Source of the DNA: Escherichia sp. E1V33
GTDB taxonomy: Bacteria; Pseudomonadota; Gammaproteobacteria; Enterobacterales; Enterobacteriaceae
Reading direction: 5' to 3'
Length of the DNA: 64,000 bases
Assembly (NCBI RefSeq): GCF_004211955.1
Contig: NZ_RHJI01000012.1
Span: forward strand, 62,001-126,000
The notes beneath the pieces were generated by a model. The model made no database searches. It was not told the origin of the DNA and saw nothing but the letters and a program-made list of their open reading frames with translations. Position 1 is the first letter of the stretch. The number at the start of each line of letters is the position of its first letter. The translations under genes were made by a program, and so were the position numbers. This document shows positions 44,063 to 59,822 of this stretch, in pieces.

Positions 44063-44830
44063 GTGTTTAATTCTGACAACCTGAGACTCGACGGAAAATG
44101 CGCCATCATCACAGGTGCGGGTGCAGGTATTGGTAAAGAAATCGCCATTACATTCGCGACAGCTGGCGCATCTGTGGTGGTCAGTGATATTAACGCCGAC
44201 GCAGCTAACCATGTTGTAGATGAAATTCAACAACTGGGTGGTCAGGCATTTGCCTGGCGTTGTGATATTACTTCCGAACAGGAACTCTCTGCACTGGCAG
44301 ACTTTGCCGTCAGTAAGCTGGGTAAAGTTGATATCCTGGTTAACAACGCCGGTGGCGGTGGACCTAAACCGTTTGATATGCCAATGGCGGATTTTCGCCG
44401 TGCTTATGAACTGAATGTGTTTTCTTTTTTCCATCTGTCACAACTTGTTGCGCCAGAAATGGAAAAAAATGGCGGTGGCGTTATTCTGACCATCACTTCT
44501 ATGGCGGCAGAAAATAAAAATATAAACATGACTTCCTATGCATCATCTAAAGCTGCGGCCAGTCATCTGGTCAGAAATATGGCGTTTGACCTGGGTGAAA
44601 AAAATATTCGGGTAAATGGCATTGCGCCGGGGGCAATATTAACCGATGCCCTGAAATCCGTTATTACACCAGAAATTGAACAAAAAATGTTACAGCACAC
44701 GCCGATCAGACGTCTGGGCCAACCGCAAGATATTGCTAACGCAGCTCTGTTCCTTTGCTCGCCTGCAGCCAGCTGGGTAAGCGGACAAATTCTCACCGTC
44801 TCCGGTGGTGGGGTACAGGAGCTCAATTAA
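44063..44830 (+). CDS. hdhA: 7-alpha-hydroxysteroid dehydrogenase HdhA, GTG start
   Basis: A 255-residue NAD+-dependent short-chain dehydrogenase oxidising the 7-alpha-hydroxyl of bile acids such as cholate. TGAGAGIGKEIA (about 18-29) is the cofactor motif, NNAGGGG follows in the middle, and the catalytic Ser146, Tyr159 and Lys163 lie in LTITSMAA and MTSYASSKAA. Translation starts at GTG (44063), 8 bp after an AGGAGG site. An ATG overlapping it two bases earlier is in another frame and stops after seven codons. Confidence 0.96.
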   Translation: MFNSDNLRLDGKCAIITGAGAGIGKEIAITFATAGASVVVSDINADAANHVVDEIQQLGGQAFAWRCDITSEQELSALADFAVSKLGKVDILVNNAGGGGPKPFDMPMADFRRAYELNVFSFFHLSQLVAPEMEKNGGGVILTITSMAAENKNINMTSYASSKAAASHLVRNMAFDLGEKNIRVNGIAPGAILTDALKSVITPEIEQKMLQHTPIRRLGQPQDIANAALFLCSPAASWVSGQILTVSGGGVQELN

Positions 44831-44842
44831 TACACTAACGAA

Positions 44843-44873
44843 CCGGTAAACAGCCGTATGTGTTGTTTACCGG
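44843..44873 (+). terminator. Hairpin after hdhA
   Basis: CCGGTAAACA (44843-44852) and TGTTTACCGG (44864-44873): a 10 bp perfect stem, 11 nt loop, 13 bp after the hdhA stop. No T run follows. Confidence 0.6.
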
Positions 44874-44928
44874 GATAGCGTGTGCAATTCATCAACGTCT
44901 CTGCTAAACAACTGGCAGCCAAATCACG

Positions 44929-44948
44929 GCTATTGGTTAACCAATAGC
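44929..44948. promoter_or_regulatory. 20 bp perfect palindrome upstream of uidR, probable UidR operator
   Basis: GCTATTGGTTAACCAATAGC reads the same on both strands. It lies 111-130 bp upstream of uidR. The core TTGGTTAAC recurs before uidA at 45981-45989, which supports a shared operator for UidR, possibly with UxuR. Confidence 0.75.
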
Positions 44949-45058
44949 TGGATGAAAAGCATACGAATAGAGTGTGCCTTCGCACTATTCAACAGCAATG
45001 ATAGGCGCTCACCTGACAACGCGGTAAACTAGTTATTCACGCTAACTATAATGGTTTA

Positions 45059-45649
45059 ATGATGGATAACATGCAGACTGAAGCACAACCGACACGGACC
45101 CGGATCCTCAATGCTGCCAGAGAGATTTTTTCAGAAAATGGATTTCACAGTGCCTCGATGAAAGCCATCTGTAAATCCTGCGCCATTAGTCCCGGGACGC
45201 TCTATCACCATTTCATCTCCAAAGAAGCCTTGATTCAGGCGATTATCTTACAGGACCAGGAGAGGGCGCTGGCTCGTTTCCGGGAACCGATTGAAGGGAT
45301 TCATTTTGTTGACTATATGGTCGAGTCTATTGTCTCTCTCACCCATGAAGCCTTTGGGCAACGGGCGCTGGTGGTCGAAATTATGGCGGAAGGGATGCGT
45401 AACCCACAGGTCGCCGCCATGCTTAAAAATAAGCATATGACGATCACTGAATTTGTTGCTCAGCGGATGCGTGATGCCCAGCAAAAAGGCGAGATAAGCC
45501 CAGACATCAACACGGCAATGACTTCACGTTTACTGCTGGATCTGACCTACGGTGTACTGGCCGATATCGAAGCGGAAGACCTGGCGCGTGAAGCGTCGTT
45601 TGCTCAGGGATTACGCGCGATGATTGGCGGTATCTTAACCGCATCCTGA
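45059..45649 (+). CDS. uidR: TetR-family repressor of glucuronide use, UidR (GusR)
   Basis: A 196-residue TetR-type repressor. The helix-turn-helix is TRTRILNAAREIFSENGFHS, with the recognition part AICKSCAISPGTLYHHFISK (about 38-57). It represses uidABC and is released by glucuronides. It is transcribed in the same direction as uidABC with 390 bp between. The start MMDNMQTEAQ follows the known annotation; the second ATG is one codon later. Confidence 0.96.
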   Translation: MMDNMQTEAQPTRTRILNAAREIFSENGFHSASMKAICKSCAISPGTLYHHFISKEALIQAIILQDQERALARFREPIEGIHFVDYMVESIVSLTHEAFGQRALVVEIMAEGMRNPQVAAMLKNKHMTITEFVAQRMRDAQQKGEISPDINTAMTSRLLLDLTYGVLADIEAEDLAREASFAQGLRAMIGGILTAS

Positions 45650-49221
<3,572 letters not shown>

Positions 49222-49259
49222 TATTCAATAAAAATAATCAGAACATCAAAGGTGCAACT

Positions 49260-50525
49260 ATGAGAAAAATAGTGGCCATGGCCGTTATTTGCCTGACGGC
49301 TGCCTCTGGCCTTACCTCTGCTTACGCGGGGCAACTGGCTGACGATGAAGCGGGACTACGCATCAGACTGAAAAACGAATTGCGCAGGGCTGATAAGCCC
49401 AGTGCTGGCGCGGGAAGAGATATTTACGCATGGGTACAGGGAGGATTGCTCGATTTCAATAGTGGTTATTATTCCAATATTATTGGCGTTGAAGGCGGAG
49501 CGTATTATGTTTATAAATTAGGTGCTCGTGCTGATATGAGTACCCGGTGGTATCTTGATGGTGATAAAAGTTTTGGCTTTGCCCTGGGGGCAGTAAAAAT
49601 AAAACCCAGTGAAAATAGCCTGCTTAAATTAGGTCGCTTCGGGACGGATTATAGTTATGGTAGCTTACCTTATCGTATTCCGTTAATGGCTGGCAGTTCG
49701 CAACGTACATTACCGACAGTTTCTGAAGGAGCATTAGGTTATTGGGCTTTAACGCCAAATATTGATCTGTGGGGAATGTGGCGTTCACGAGTATTTTTAT
49801 GGACTGATTCAACAACCGGTATTCGTGATGAAGGGGTGTATAACAGCCAGACGGGAAAATACGATAAACATCGCGCACGTTCTTTTTTAGCCGCCAGTTG
49901 GCATGATGATACCAGTCGCTATTCTCTGGGGGCATCGGTACAGAAAGATGTTTCCAATCAGATACAAAGTATTCTCGAGAAAAGTATACCGCTCGACCCG
50001 AATTATACGTTGAAAGGGGAGTTGCTCGGCTTTTACGCGCAACTCGAAGGTTTAAGTCGTAATACCAGCCAGCCCAATGAAACGGCGTTGGTTAGTGGAC
50101 AATTAACCTGGAATGCGCCGTGGGGAAGCGTATTTGGCAGTGGTGGTTATTTGCGCCATGCAATGAATGGTGCCGTGGTGGATACCGACATTGGCTATCC
50201 CTTTTCATTAAGTCTTGATCGTAACCGTGAAGGAATGCAGTCCTGGCAATTGGGCGTCAACTATCGTTTAACGCCGCAATTTACACTGACATTTGCACCG
50301 ATTGTGACTCGCGGCTATGAATCCAGTAAACGAGATGTGCGGATTGAAGGCACGGGTATCTTAGGTGGTATGAACTATCGGGTCAGCGAAGGGCCGTTAC
50401 AAGGGATGAATTTATTTCTTGCTGCCGATAAAGGGCGGGAAAAGCGCGATGGCAGTGCGCTGGGCGATCGCCTGAATTACTGGGATGTGAAAATGAGTAT
50501 TCAGTATGACTTTATGCTGAAGTAA
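49260..50525 (+). CDS. uidC: Outer-membrane protein UidC (GusC), Opr-porin family
   Basis: A 421-residue exported protein of the OprD-like porin family. Signal peptide is residues 1 to about 24 (IVAMAVICLTAASGLTSAYA). The rest is rich in alternating hydrophobic/aromatic strands and ends with YDFMLK, close to the barrel-type aromatic terminus. It enhances glucuronide uptake together with UidB. Codon use looks more AT-rich than uidA. It is 38 bp after uidB and ends the operon. Confidence 0.94.
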   Translation: MRKIVAMAVICLTAASGLTSAYAGQLADDEAGLRIRLKNELRRADKPSAGAGRDIYAWVQGGLLDFNSGYYSNIIGVEGGAYYVYKLGARADMSTRWYLDGDKSFGFALGAVKIKPSENSLLKLGRFGTDYSYGSLPYRIPLMAGSSQRTLPTVSEGALGYWALTPNIDLWGMWRSRVFLWTDSTTGIRDEGVYNSQTGKYDKHRARSFLAASWHDDTSRYSLGASVQKDVSNQIQSILEKSIPLDPNYTLKGELLGFYAQLEGLSRNTSQPNETALVSGQLTWNAPWGSVFGSGGYLRHAMNGAVVDTDIGYPFSLSLDRNREGMQSWQLGVNYRLTPQFTLTFAPIVTRGYESSKRDVRIEGTGILGGMNYRVSEGPLQGMNLFLAADKGREKRDGSALGDRLNYWDVKMSIQYDFMLK

Positions 50526-50530
50526 GAAAT

Positions 50531-50560
50531 AACGCCGGAGAGAAAAACCTCCGGCGTTTT
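50531..50560 (+). terminator. Terminator of uidABC
   Basis: AACGCCGGAG (50531-50540), loop AGAAAAAC, CTCCGGCGTT (50549-50558) then TT. The 10 bp GC-rich stem starts 6 bp after uidC and lies just before the convergent ydgA end. Confidence 0.85.
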
Positions 50561-50569
50561 GGCTGTGAA

Positions 50570-52078
50570 TTACTGCTGCGGAATAGCGGGTACGACCGGA
50601 ACGTTTAATGCCGGCATTGCAAACATACCAACGAAATCTTCCAGTGGCATTTTCTGCCCATTTAACGTTATCTGACCGTTAGCATATTGCAGGCTGGTGG
50701 TGATGGTATTGTCCTGCAAGGTGGTCAGACGGAACATCTGCCCCATTGCTGATGCACCTTCAACTTGCTGTTTCGCCAGTTTTTTCGCTTGATCTTCCTG
50801 ATAACCTTCCAGCTTCGCTACCTGAGTCATCAACTCAGTTGCCATATCCACCGGAATGGTCAGTTTCGCATCCAGAGATTTAACCGAACGATCTACTTCC
50901 TGCGCCAGCGTTTGCGGCGCTTCTTTAGTCGTTGCCGGGTCTTTCAGGAACAGCGACAGATTCAGCGCACTTTCACCCTGACTGTTTTTCCAGCTTAGCG
51001 GCGCGATAGTAATCACCGGATCGCCTTTCAACATCAGCGGCAGGGCGCTAAAGAAGGCTTCCGTCACTTTCTCCTGATAAAGTTCGGGATTGTTGGCAAT
51101 TTCTGGCTGTGCCAGCAGCGCCTGAGTTTGCGCGTTATATTGCTGGCTAAACTGATGCCAGGCTTCACCATCAATCTGGCCGACTTTTAAAGTCAGCTTG
51201 CCGCTGCCCAGATCCTGATTCTGTACCTTCAGGCTGTTTAGCGAGTAATCCAGTTGGCTATTGATCGTTTTACCATCATTGACCAGATCCGATTTACCGC
51301 TGATCTCCATGCCTTCCAGCAGTGCCAGTTCTTTGCCTTCCACTGAAATGGTCATTTTTTCCAGTGACAGTTTTTGGTTTCCTACGCGCTCACCAAAACT
51401 TGCCAGCGTGCTGGAACCGTCGGTTTTCAGATTATTAAAGGTCAACTGCACTTTCTGGTTGTATTCGTTAACTGCGTCTATCCGACCACTTTGCGCCTCC
51501 CCGGAAAGGGAGATAGCTTTGCCGTCTCTGTCAGCATTTAACTGGAACTCGCCGCCGCTAAAGGCGACTTTTTCATCCTTTTGCTCGTAATTCAGTGGCT
51601 TGAGCGAAATATCGGAACTGGAATCACCGCTGTAACCAATGCGCGAGTTAATCTCAAAAGGCGTTTCACCTTTTGCCATATCAAACAGTGGTTTGCTTAC
51701 TTCGTTATTAACCAGCGTGGTTTGAATTGATGCCATCGACGGGATCAGGTTCAGTTTTTTAAGCTGGGCAAGCGGGAAGGGACCATGATCAACCGATTCG
51801 TTGAAGATGACGCTCTGACCGCTTTTAATCCACGGATTTTCTTTCCCGGCAATGGGTTTCACCAACAGTTGCAACTGGCTGCTGAATACGCCGCGATGAT
51901 AGTTTTGATAACTCACTTCCAGGTTGGATTCAGGAGCTGTCAGTTTGAGTTGTGCGTTCGCCTGCGCGACCATCTCTTCGAGATGGGTTTCAATCTTCTT
52001 GCCTGTGTACCATGCGCCGCCTGTCCAGACTACGCCTAGCGCAACAATGACGCCTACCGCTACCAGCGATTTATTCAT
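50570..52078 (-). CDS. ydgA: DUF945 protein YdgA
   Basis: A 502-residue protein with an N-terminal hydrophobic anchor (residues 4-24, SLVAVGVIVALGVVWTGGAW) and a long periplasmic domain of the DUF945 family, rich in beta strands and Gln/Ser. Function is not established; it has been seen as a dimeric inner-membrane-associated protein. It follows manA on the same strand but after a terminator, so it likely has its own promoter. Confidence 0.9.
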   Translation of the reverse strand: MNKSLVAVGVIVALGVVWTGGAWYTGKKIETHLEEMVAQANAQLKLTAPESNLEVSYQNYHRGVFSSQLQLLVKPIAGKENPWIKSGQSVIFNESVDHGPFPLAQLKKLNLIPSMASIQTTLVNNEVSKPLFDMAKGETPFEINSRIGYSGDSSSDISLKPLNYEQKDEKVAFSGGEFQLNADRDGKAISLSGEAQSGRIDAVNEYNQKVQLTFNNLKTDGSSTLASFGERVGNQKLSLEKMTISVEGKELALLEGMEISGKSDLVNDGKTINSQLDYSLNSLKVQNQDLGSGKLTLKVGQIDGEAWHQFSQQYNAQTQALLAQPEIANNPELYQEKVTEAFFSALPLMLKGDPVITIAPLSWKNSQGESALNLSLFLKDPATTKEAPQTLAQEVDRSVKSLDAKLTIPVDMATELMTQVAKLEGYQEDQAKKLAKQQVEGASAMGQMFRLTTLQDNTITTSLQYANGQITLNGQKMPLEDFVGMFAMPALNVPVVPAIPQQ

Positions 52079-52100
52079 AATGATTATCCATAAAATGAAA

Positions 52101-52121
52101 TCAGGCGGACTGGCCGCCTGA
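52101..52121 (-). terminator. Terminator of manA
   Basis: TCAGGCGG (52101-52108), loop ACTGG, CCGCCTGA (52114-52121). On the minus strand it is followed by TTTCATTTTA. It sits between the manA and ydgA genes. Confidence 0.8.
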
Positions 52122-52177
52122 AGTGTTATAAGCCTTTAATAAGCTTAGCAAGAGATGTTAATTATTTCAGTAAGCTC

Positions 52178-53353
52178 TTACAGCTTGTTGTAAACCCGTG
52201 CTAAACGTCCGTGGCCTTTTACTGTTACCGGTGACTCGTTGGCGGCGATAAACGCTGATTCACCCGGTTTAAGATGTAACTGTTGTGAACCTTTACACAG
52301 CGTCGCTTCGCCTTCAACACAGAACAAAATGGCGGCACTTTGCTGGCTGATGGTGGTTTCTTCTTCGCTAAGGTCATGCAGCGAGAAGGCAAAATCATCA
52401 ACCGGAATCGGGAAGTCCAGCTCTGCACCTTGTTTTACTGGCTGGGTCAGTAACTGGTTGGCCGGCTTGGCTTCAAACTTCACGTTAGCAACCAGTTCCG
52501 GAATATCAATGTATTTAGGCGTCAGACCTGCACGCAATACGTTATCAGAGTTCGCCATCACTTCCAGCGCCACGCCTTGCAGGTAAGCGTGCGGCGTTTC
52601 AGCGAACAGGAACATCGCTTCGCCAGGATTCAATTTCACCACATTCAGCAACAGCGGGGAGAACAGGCCGCTGTCATCCGGGTAAAATTCAGAAATTAAA
52701 CGGATAGTTTGCCACGGTTCGCCCTGCTGGCTGTCGAGCGCCGATTTCAAAATCGCCAGCGCGCGGGATTTCTCTTCACCCTGCATATTTAACAGGCTGG
52801 CAAACAGTTCGCTTAAACGTTCGGCATCAGGCTGCTGCAAAAAGTGGGCAATGGCCGGATGTGCGCCTGCGACTGGCTGAAGCAGGGAGACAATCTCGGA
52901 AAACTCACGAAATGCGTTCATCGCGAGGAAAGGGGTCAGGGCAAAAACCAGCTCAGGTTTGTGATTAGGATCTTTATAGTTACGCTCGGCGGCATCCATC
53001 GGAATACCTGCGGCATTTTCTTTGGCAAAACCGATTTCAGAATTGCGTTTGTTCGGATGCACCTGAATGGAGAGCGGCTGTGCTGCGCATAATACTTTGA
53101 ACAGGAAAGGCAACTCGCCAAAGCGTTTGGCAACGGCATCTCCCAGCAGAGTCTCTTTATCACTCTCAATCACATCACGCAGTGAAACGATATCTCCTGC
53201 GGCATTGTGCACACGTGAACTGCTCTTTGGATGCGCGCCCATCCACAACTCAGCCATCGGCTGGCTGGACGGATTTTCCATACCATAAAGTTCAGTCAAC
53301 GCCGTTTTGCTGCCCCAGGCATAGTTTTGCACTGAGTTAATGAGTTTTTGCAT
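52178..53353 (-). CDS. manA: Mannose-6-phosphate isomerase ManA (type I PMI)
   Basis: A 391-residue Zn2+ enzyme interconverting mannose 6-phosphate and fructose 6-phosphate, needed for mannose use and for GDP-mannose supply. Zinc ligands lie in LSIQVHPNK (Gln, His), DPNHKPELVFAL (Glu) and AETPHAYLQG (His). The cupin signature GVALEVMANSDNVLRAGLT is clear. The start MQKLINSVQNYAWG was chosen over an upstream in-frame ATG because it is the known N-terminus. Confidence 0.97.
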   Translation of the reverse strand: MQKLINSVQNYAWGSKTALTELYGMENPSSQPMAELWMGAHPKSSSRVHNAAGDIVSLRDVIESDKETLLGDAVAKRFGELPFLFKVLCAAQPLSIQVHPNKRNSEIGFAKENAAGIPMDAAERNYKDPNHKPELVFALTPFLAMNAFREFSEIVSLLQPVAGAHPAIAHFLQQPDAERLSELFASLLNMQGEEKSRALAILKSALDSQQGEPWQTIRLISEFYPDDSGLFSPLLLNVVKLNPGEAMFLFAETPHAYLQGVALEVMANSDNVLRAGLTPKYIDIPELVANVKFEAKPANQLLTQPVKQGAELDFPIPVDDFAFSLHDLSEEETTISQQSAAILFCVEGEATLCKGSQQLHLKPGESAFIAANESPVTVKGHGRLARVYNKL

Positions 53354-53551
53354 GATCAATCCCTGTTTAAATGTGGAAATTAATCCCGCTATTAAAGCAA
53401 GAATCCTACGGGAAGTAACCTGGAGCCGCAAAAAGTCGTACTAGTCTCAGTTTTTGTTAAAAAAGTGTGTAGGATGTTGTTACTCGCTTTTAACAGGGCA
53501 ACGGAACACCCGCCCAGAGCATAACCAAACCAGGCAGTAAGTGAGAGAACA

Positions 53552-55198
53552 ATGTCAAACAAACCCTTTCATTATCAGGCTCCTTTCCCACTCAAAAAAG
53601 ATGATACAGAGTACTACCTGCTGACCAGCGAACATGTCAGCGTATCTGAATTTGAAGGGCAGGAGATTTTGAAAGTTGCGCCAGAAGCGTTAACTCTTCT
53701 GGCGCGTCAGGCGTTTCATGATGCGTCATTCATGCTGCGTCCGGCCCATCAACAGCAGGTAGCCGACATTTTGCGTGACCCGGAAGCCAGCGAAAACGAC
53801 AAGTATGTGGCGCTGCAATTCCTGCGAAACTCCGATATCGCGGCAAAAGGCGTTCTGCCGACCTGTCAGGATACCGGCACCGCGATTATCGTTGGTAAAA
53901 AAGGTCAGCGTGTATGGACCGGTGGTGGCGACGAAGCGGCTCTGGCGCGCGGTGTCTATAACACTTATATCGAAGATAACTTGCGCTACTCGCAAAACGC
54001 GCCGCTGGATATGTATAAAGAGGTGAATACCGGTACTAACCTGCCAGCGCAGATCGATCTTTATGCCGTTGATGGCGACGAGTACAAATTCCTCTGCATC
54101 GCCAAAGGCGGCGGTTCGGCCAATAAAACGTATCTTTATCAGGAAACCAAAGCGTTACTGACGCCAGGGAAACTAAAAAATTATCTGGTTGAGAAAATGC
54201 GCACGCTGGGTACGGCGGCGTGTCCTCCGTATCATATTGCTTTCGTTATTGGTGGAACCTCTGCGGAAACTAACCTTAAAACAGTAAAACTGGCTTCCGC
54301 TAAATACTATGATGAACTGCCAACGGAAGGGAACGAGCACGGTCAGGCGTTCCGCGATGTGGCGCTGGAAAACGAATTGCTGATCGAAGCGCAAAATCTC
54401 GGCCTGGGCGCGCAGTTTGGCGGGAAATATTTCGCCCATGACATTCGCGTGATTCGCCTGCCACGTCACGGCGCATCCTGCCCGGTCGGTATGGGCGTAT
54501 CCTGTTCTGCTGACCGTAATATCAAAGCGAAGATCAACCGCCAGGGGATTTGGATCGAAAAACTGGAACATAATCCAGGCAAATACATCCCGGAAGAACT
54601 GCGCAAAGCGGGAGAAGGCGAAGCGGTGCGCGTTGACCTTAACCGTCCAATGAAAGAGATCCTCGCACAGTTGTCTCAGTATCCTGTATCAACGCGATTG
54701 TCGCTTAACGGCACTATCATCGTCGGTCGTGATATTGCCCACGCCAAACTGAAAGAACGTATGGACAACGGCGAAGGGTTACCGCAGTACATTAAAGATC
54801 ACCCGATTTATTACGCAGGTCCGGCAAAAACGCCGGAAGGTTATGCCTCCGGTTCTCTTGGCCCAACGACTGCCGGACGTATGGATTCTTACGTCGATCA
54901 ACTGCAAGCGCAGGGCGGCAGCATGATCATGCTGGCGAAAGGTAACCGCAGCCAGCAGGTGACGGATGCCTGTAAAAAACATGGCGGCTTCTATCTCGGC
55001 AGTATCGGCGGTCCTGCGGCAGTGCTGGCGCAGGGGAGTATTAAGAGCCTGGAATGTGTTGAATATCCGGAACTGGGAATGGAGGCCATCTGGAAAATTG
55101 AAGTGGAAGATTTCCCGGCGTTTATCCTTGTGGATGATAAAGGAAATGACTTCTTCCAGCAGATACAACTCACACAATGCACCCGCTGTGTGAAATAA
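53552..55198 (+). CDS. fumA: Fumarase A, class I, aerobic [4Fe-4S]
   Basis: A 548-residue class I fumarase of the TCA cycle. The three cluster cysteines are seen: Cys105 ([11 protein letters not shown]), the Cys in [12 protein letters not shown], and the Cys in [18 protein letters not shown]. It is oxygen- and superoxide-sensitive and active when iron is plentiful. A terminator separates it from fumC, which encodes the iron-independent replacement. Confidence 0.98.
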   Translation: MSNKPFHYQAPFPLKKDDTEYYLLTSEHVSVSEFEGQEILKVAPEALTLLARQAFHDASFMLRPAHQQQVADILRDPEASENDKYVALQFLRNSDIAAKGVLPTCQDTGTAIIVGKKGQRVWTGGGDEAALARGVYNTYIEDNLRYSQNAPLDMYKEVNTGTNLPAQIDLYAVDGDEYKFLCIAKGGGSANKTYLYQETKALLTPGKLKNYLVEKMRTLGTAACPPYHIAFVIGGTSAETNLKTVKLASAKYYDELPTEGNEHGQAFRDVALENELLIEAQNLGLGAQFGGKYFAHDIRVIRLPRHGASCPVGMGVSCSADRNIKAKINRQGIWIEKLEHNPGKYIPEELRKAGEGEAVRVDLNRPMKEILAQLSQYPVSTRLSLNGTIIVGRDIAHAKLKERMDNGEGLPQYIKDHPIYYAGPAKTPEGYASGSLGPTTAGRMDSYVDQLQAQGGSMIMLAKGNRSQQVTDACKKHGGFYLGSIGGPAAVLAQGSIKSLECVEYPELGMEAIWKIEVEDFPAFILVDDKGNDFFQQIQLTQCTRCVK

Positions 55199-55203
55199 AC
55201 AGA

Positions 55204-55227
55204 GCCGCCCTTCGGGGCGGCTTTTTT
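55204..55227 (+). terminator. Rho-independent terminator of fumA
   Basis: GCCGCCC, TTCG tetraloop, GGGCGGC, then TTTTTT (55204-55227). Textbook structure 5 bp after the fumA stop. Confidence 0.95.
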
Positions 55228-55229
55228 AC

Positions 55230-55248
55230 ATGGCACGAAAGACCAAAC
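55230..55248 (+). promoter_or_regulatory. SoxS/MarA/Rob box of fumC
   Basis: ATGGCACGAAAGACCAAAC fits every position of the marbox consensus AYnGCACnnWnnRYYAAAY. It lies about 90-108 bp upstream of fumC, matching the known SoxRS induction of fumC. Confidence 0.88.
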
Positions 55249-55337
55249 ATTTGTTATTAAATGGTGAATAATGAGTGAGCTAAAAGTTGCTTAACGTAAG
55301 CAAAGAAGAAAAAAATTAATCAGGTGAGGAGCAGGCC

Positions 55338-57699
<2,362 letters not shown>

Positions 57700-57741
57700 T
57701 TATAGCACATTGACGGCAGCTTAACCACCGTGCATTTGGCG

Positions 57742-59043
57742 TCAGGCAGAAGTAAATTGCGGGATGTTGTGCCACAGTGGCCAGCTGAACGAGAAGCGGG
57801 CGCCCCCCAGTTCACTGGTGTCACAATTGACCGTGCCGCCCATTGCCAGAGCGATAGAGTGGACAATCGCCAGCCCCAGCCCACAGCCGCCAGTTGCACG
57901 GTCGCGGCTGGGATCGAGGCGAACAAAAGGTTCAAAGATATGTTCGCGGTTTTCTGGGGCAATCCCTGGGCCATCATCTTCAACAATCAATGTTGCTCTG
58001 TTTCCTGCCAGTAGCAGGCTGGTTTCAACGGTTGAATGGCAGTAGCGCAGGGCGTTGTTGAGTAAGTTATCCAGCACACGCTCCATTAAGCGCATATCCA
58101 GTGCCGCGTAATTACCTGGTGTGATCGTTTTTATCCGTACCGTTTTGTCGGGGGTTACAGCCTGAATATCTTGCAGATGTGTTGACAGCCACAATGGCAG
58201 GTCTGGTTCGCTAAGATGCAGTTCATTTTGTGGGCGATCGAGCCGGGCATAAGTCAGCAGTTCTTCAATTAAGGCTTCCAGTTGACTGATATCGCGATTC
58301 AAGGCCTGGGACTCTATGGCGTTCAGGTTGTCGCTCATCTCCAGCCGATAGCGCAGGCGCACTAATGGCGTTCGCAGTTCATGGGCAATGCCATCGATAA
58401 GCTGCTTTTTACTGGCAATCAACGCGTTGATATTGTCCGCCATCTGGTTAAACGCCACGCCAAGTCGTTCAAAGCTCGAACCATCATCAAAGTGAATACG
58501 TTCATTGAGATGCCCATCGCCGAATCGTTGCGCCGCTGCTTCCAGTTTTAACATGTCTTTCCAGTGCGGACGCATCCAGATAAACACCGGGAAGGCGAGG
58601 GAGATGGCAATAAAGGCGATCAGCACGATATCCAGCAAACGCATTTGATGGAGAAAATAAAGATAAGGAACGGGACCCACGGCAAGCACGTAGTGGCTGC
58701 GCGGGATACGCTGTAAAAAGGTGTACTGATCATCCAGAGCAACAATCTCTCCGCCACGCAACCGGTGCATGGAGTTATTATCGAGATGATATTTACTTAG
58801 CGGCTCAATGCGCAGATCGAAAGAGAGATTTAAATCCATCTCCTTCAGTGTTTTTCCCCAGTCGTGCGGAGGGATCTCGCGTAATTCGCTACGCATCAGA
58901 TACAGCGAACTGTTCATCAAATCATCCAGCGACTGTTTGCCTGCACGTTCGGCCGTAAATTTGTACACCAGACCAACAAGTAGAGACATCACCAGAAAGC
59001 AGACAAACAGCAACAGATAAAACTGGATAAACAGTTTTTTCAT
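57742..59043 (-). CDS. rstB: Sensor histidine kinase RstB
   Basis: A 433-residue inner-membrane kinase. Membrane helices lie at about 5-27 and 135-157 with a periplasmic sensor between, and a HAMP linker at about 158-210. The HisKA box is IDGIAHELRTPLVRLRYRLE with His221. The ATPase domain has NLLNNALRYC (N box), DDGPGIAPENREHIFEPF (G1/F) and GGCGLGLAIVHSIA (G2). It phosphorylates RstA and is in turn linked to PhoQ/MgrB control. It follows rstA after 3 bp. Confidence 0.97.
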   Translation of the reverse strand: MKKLFIQFYLLLFVCFLVMSLLVGLVYKFTAERAGKQSLDDLMNSSLYLMRSELREIPPHDWGKTLKEMDLNLSFDLRIEPLSKYHLDNNSMHRLRGGEIVALDDQYTFLQRIPRSHYVLAVGPVPYLYFLHQMRLLDIVLIAFIAISLAFPVFIWMRPHWKDMLKLEAAAQRFGDGHLNERIHFDDGSSFERLGVAFNQMADNINALIASKKQLIDGIAHELRTPLVRLRYRLEMSDNLNAIESQALNRDISQLEALIEELLTYARLDRPQNELHLSEPDLPLWLSTHLQDIQAVTPDKTVRIKTITPGNYAALDMRLMERVLDNLLNNALRYCHSTVETSLLLAGNRATLIVEDDGPGIAPENREHIFEPFVRLDPSRDRATGGCGLGLAIVHSIALAMGGTVNCDTSELGGARFSFSWPLWHNIPQFTSA

Positions 59044-59046
59044 CGC

Positions 59047-59766
59047 TTATTCCCACGCATGAGGCGCAAAAAGATAGCCTTTATTACGCACGGTTTTAAT
59101 GCGGTAGGGTTCGGCAGCGTTATCGAGCAGTTTTTTTCGTAACCGCGAAATAGCCACATCCACGCTACGATCCAGCCCGTCATAACTGACGCCGCGTAAA
59201 TTCTTCAGCAGCGCATCGCGGTCCATGATTTGCCCGGCATGAGTGGCTAATTCCCATAACAATTCAAAATCAGCCGTCGAGAGTGAAACCTCATGGTTAG
59301 CAAGCGTCACTACGCGGTTGATGGGGTCGATACTTAACGTACCGAAATGCAATGGTTTGTATGGAGTCAGGGACGTTTCCTGAATACCTTTGGTCAGCGT
59401 TGCTTGTTCGTTCTGACGCAAATGTAAACGTAAACGCGCCAACAGGACCGCGGGGGGCGTTGTTTTGAGAATATAGTCACAGGCACCCATTTCCAGCGCC
59501 AGAATGTGGTTCATATCGCTATCGAGGGAGGTCAACAGAACAATCGGCCCGGACCACTTTGCGCGTAAATCACGGCAGATGGACATTCCGTCTTTGCCTG
59601 GCAGCATGATATCGAGCAGAACCAGATCCGGATTTTCCCGCAAAATTGTCTCTTCGGCATGGTCGCCGCGCGGTTCCACGGTAACCTGCATATCATGCTT
59701 TGCCAGGTACGCGGCAATCAGTGAACCGACTTCTGTGTCATCTTCCACAAATACGATAGTGTTCAT
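59047..59766 (-). CDS. rstA: Response regulator RstA (OmpR family)
   Basis: A 239-residue two-domain regulator. The receiver shows acidic residues in FVEDDTEVG, phosphoacceptor Asp52 (LVLLDIMLPGKDG), and the conserved LLTSLDS and ILKTT segments. The C-terminal winged helix has the TADFELLWELATHAGQIMDR pattern and the SVDVAISRLRKKL recognition helix. The start MNTIVFVEDD was chosen; an upstream in-frame ATG lies in the promoter. A PhoP box lies upstream. Confidence 0.97.
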   Translation of the reverse strand: MNTIVFVEDDTEVGSLIAAYLAKHDMQVTVEPRGDHAEETILRENPDLVLLDIMLPGKDGMSICRDLRAKWSGPIVLLTSLDSDMNHILALEMGACDYILKTTPPAVLLARLRLHLRQNEQATLTKGIQETSLTPYKPLHFGTLSIDPINRVVTLANHEVSLSTADFELLWELATHAGQIMDRDALLKNLRGVSYDGLDRSVDVAISRLRKKLLDNAAEPYRIKTVRNKGYLFAPHAWE

Positions 59767-59822
59767 ATTATTCACGGCAGATATAAAAACGTCACAATAC
59801 ACCGCGGTGATTTTACTTACTA

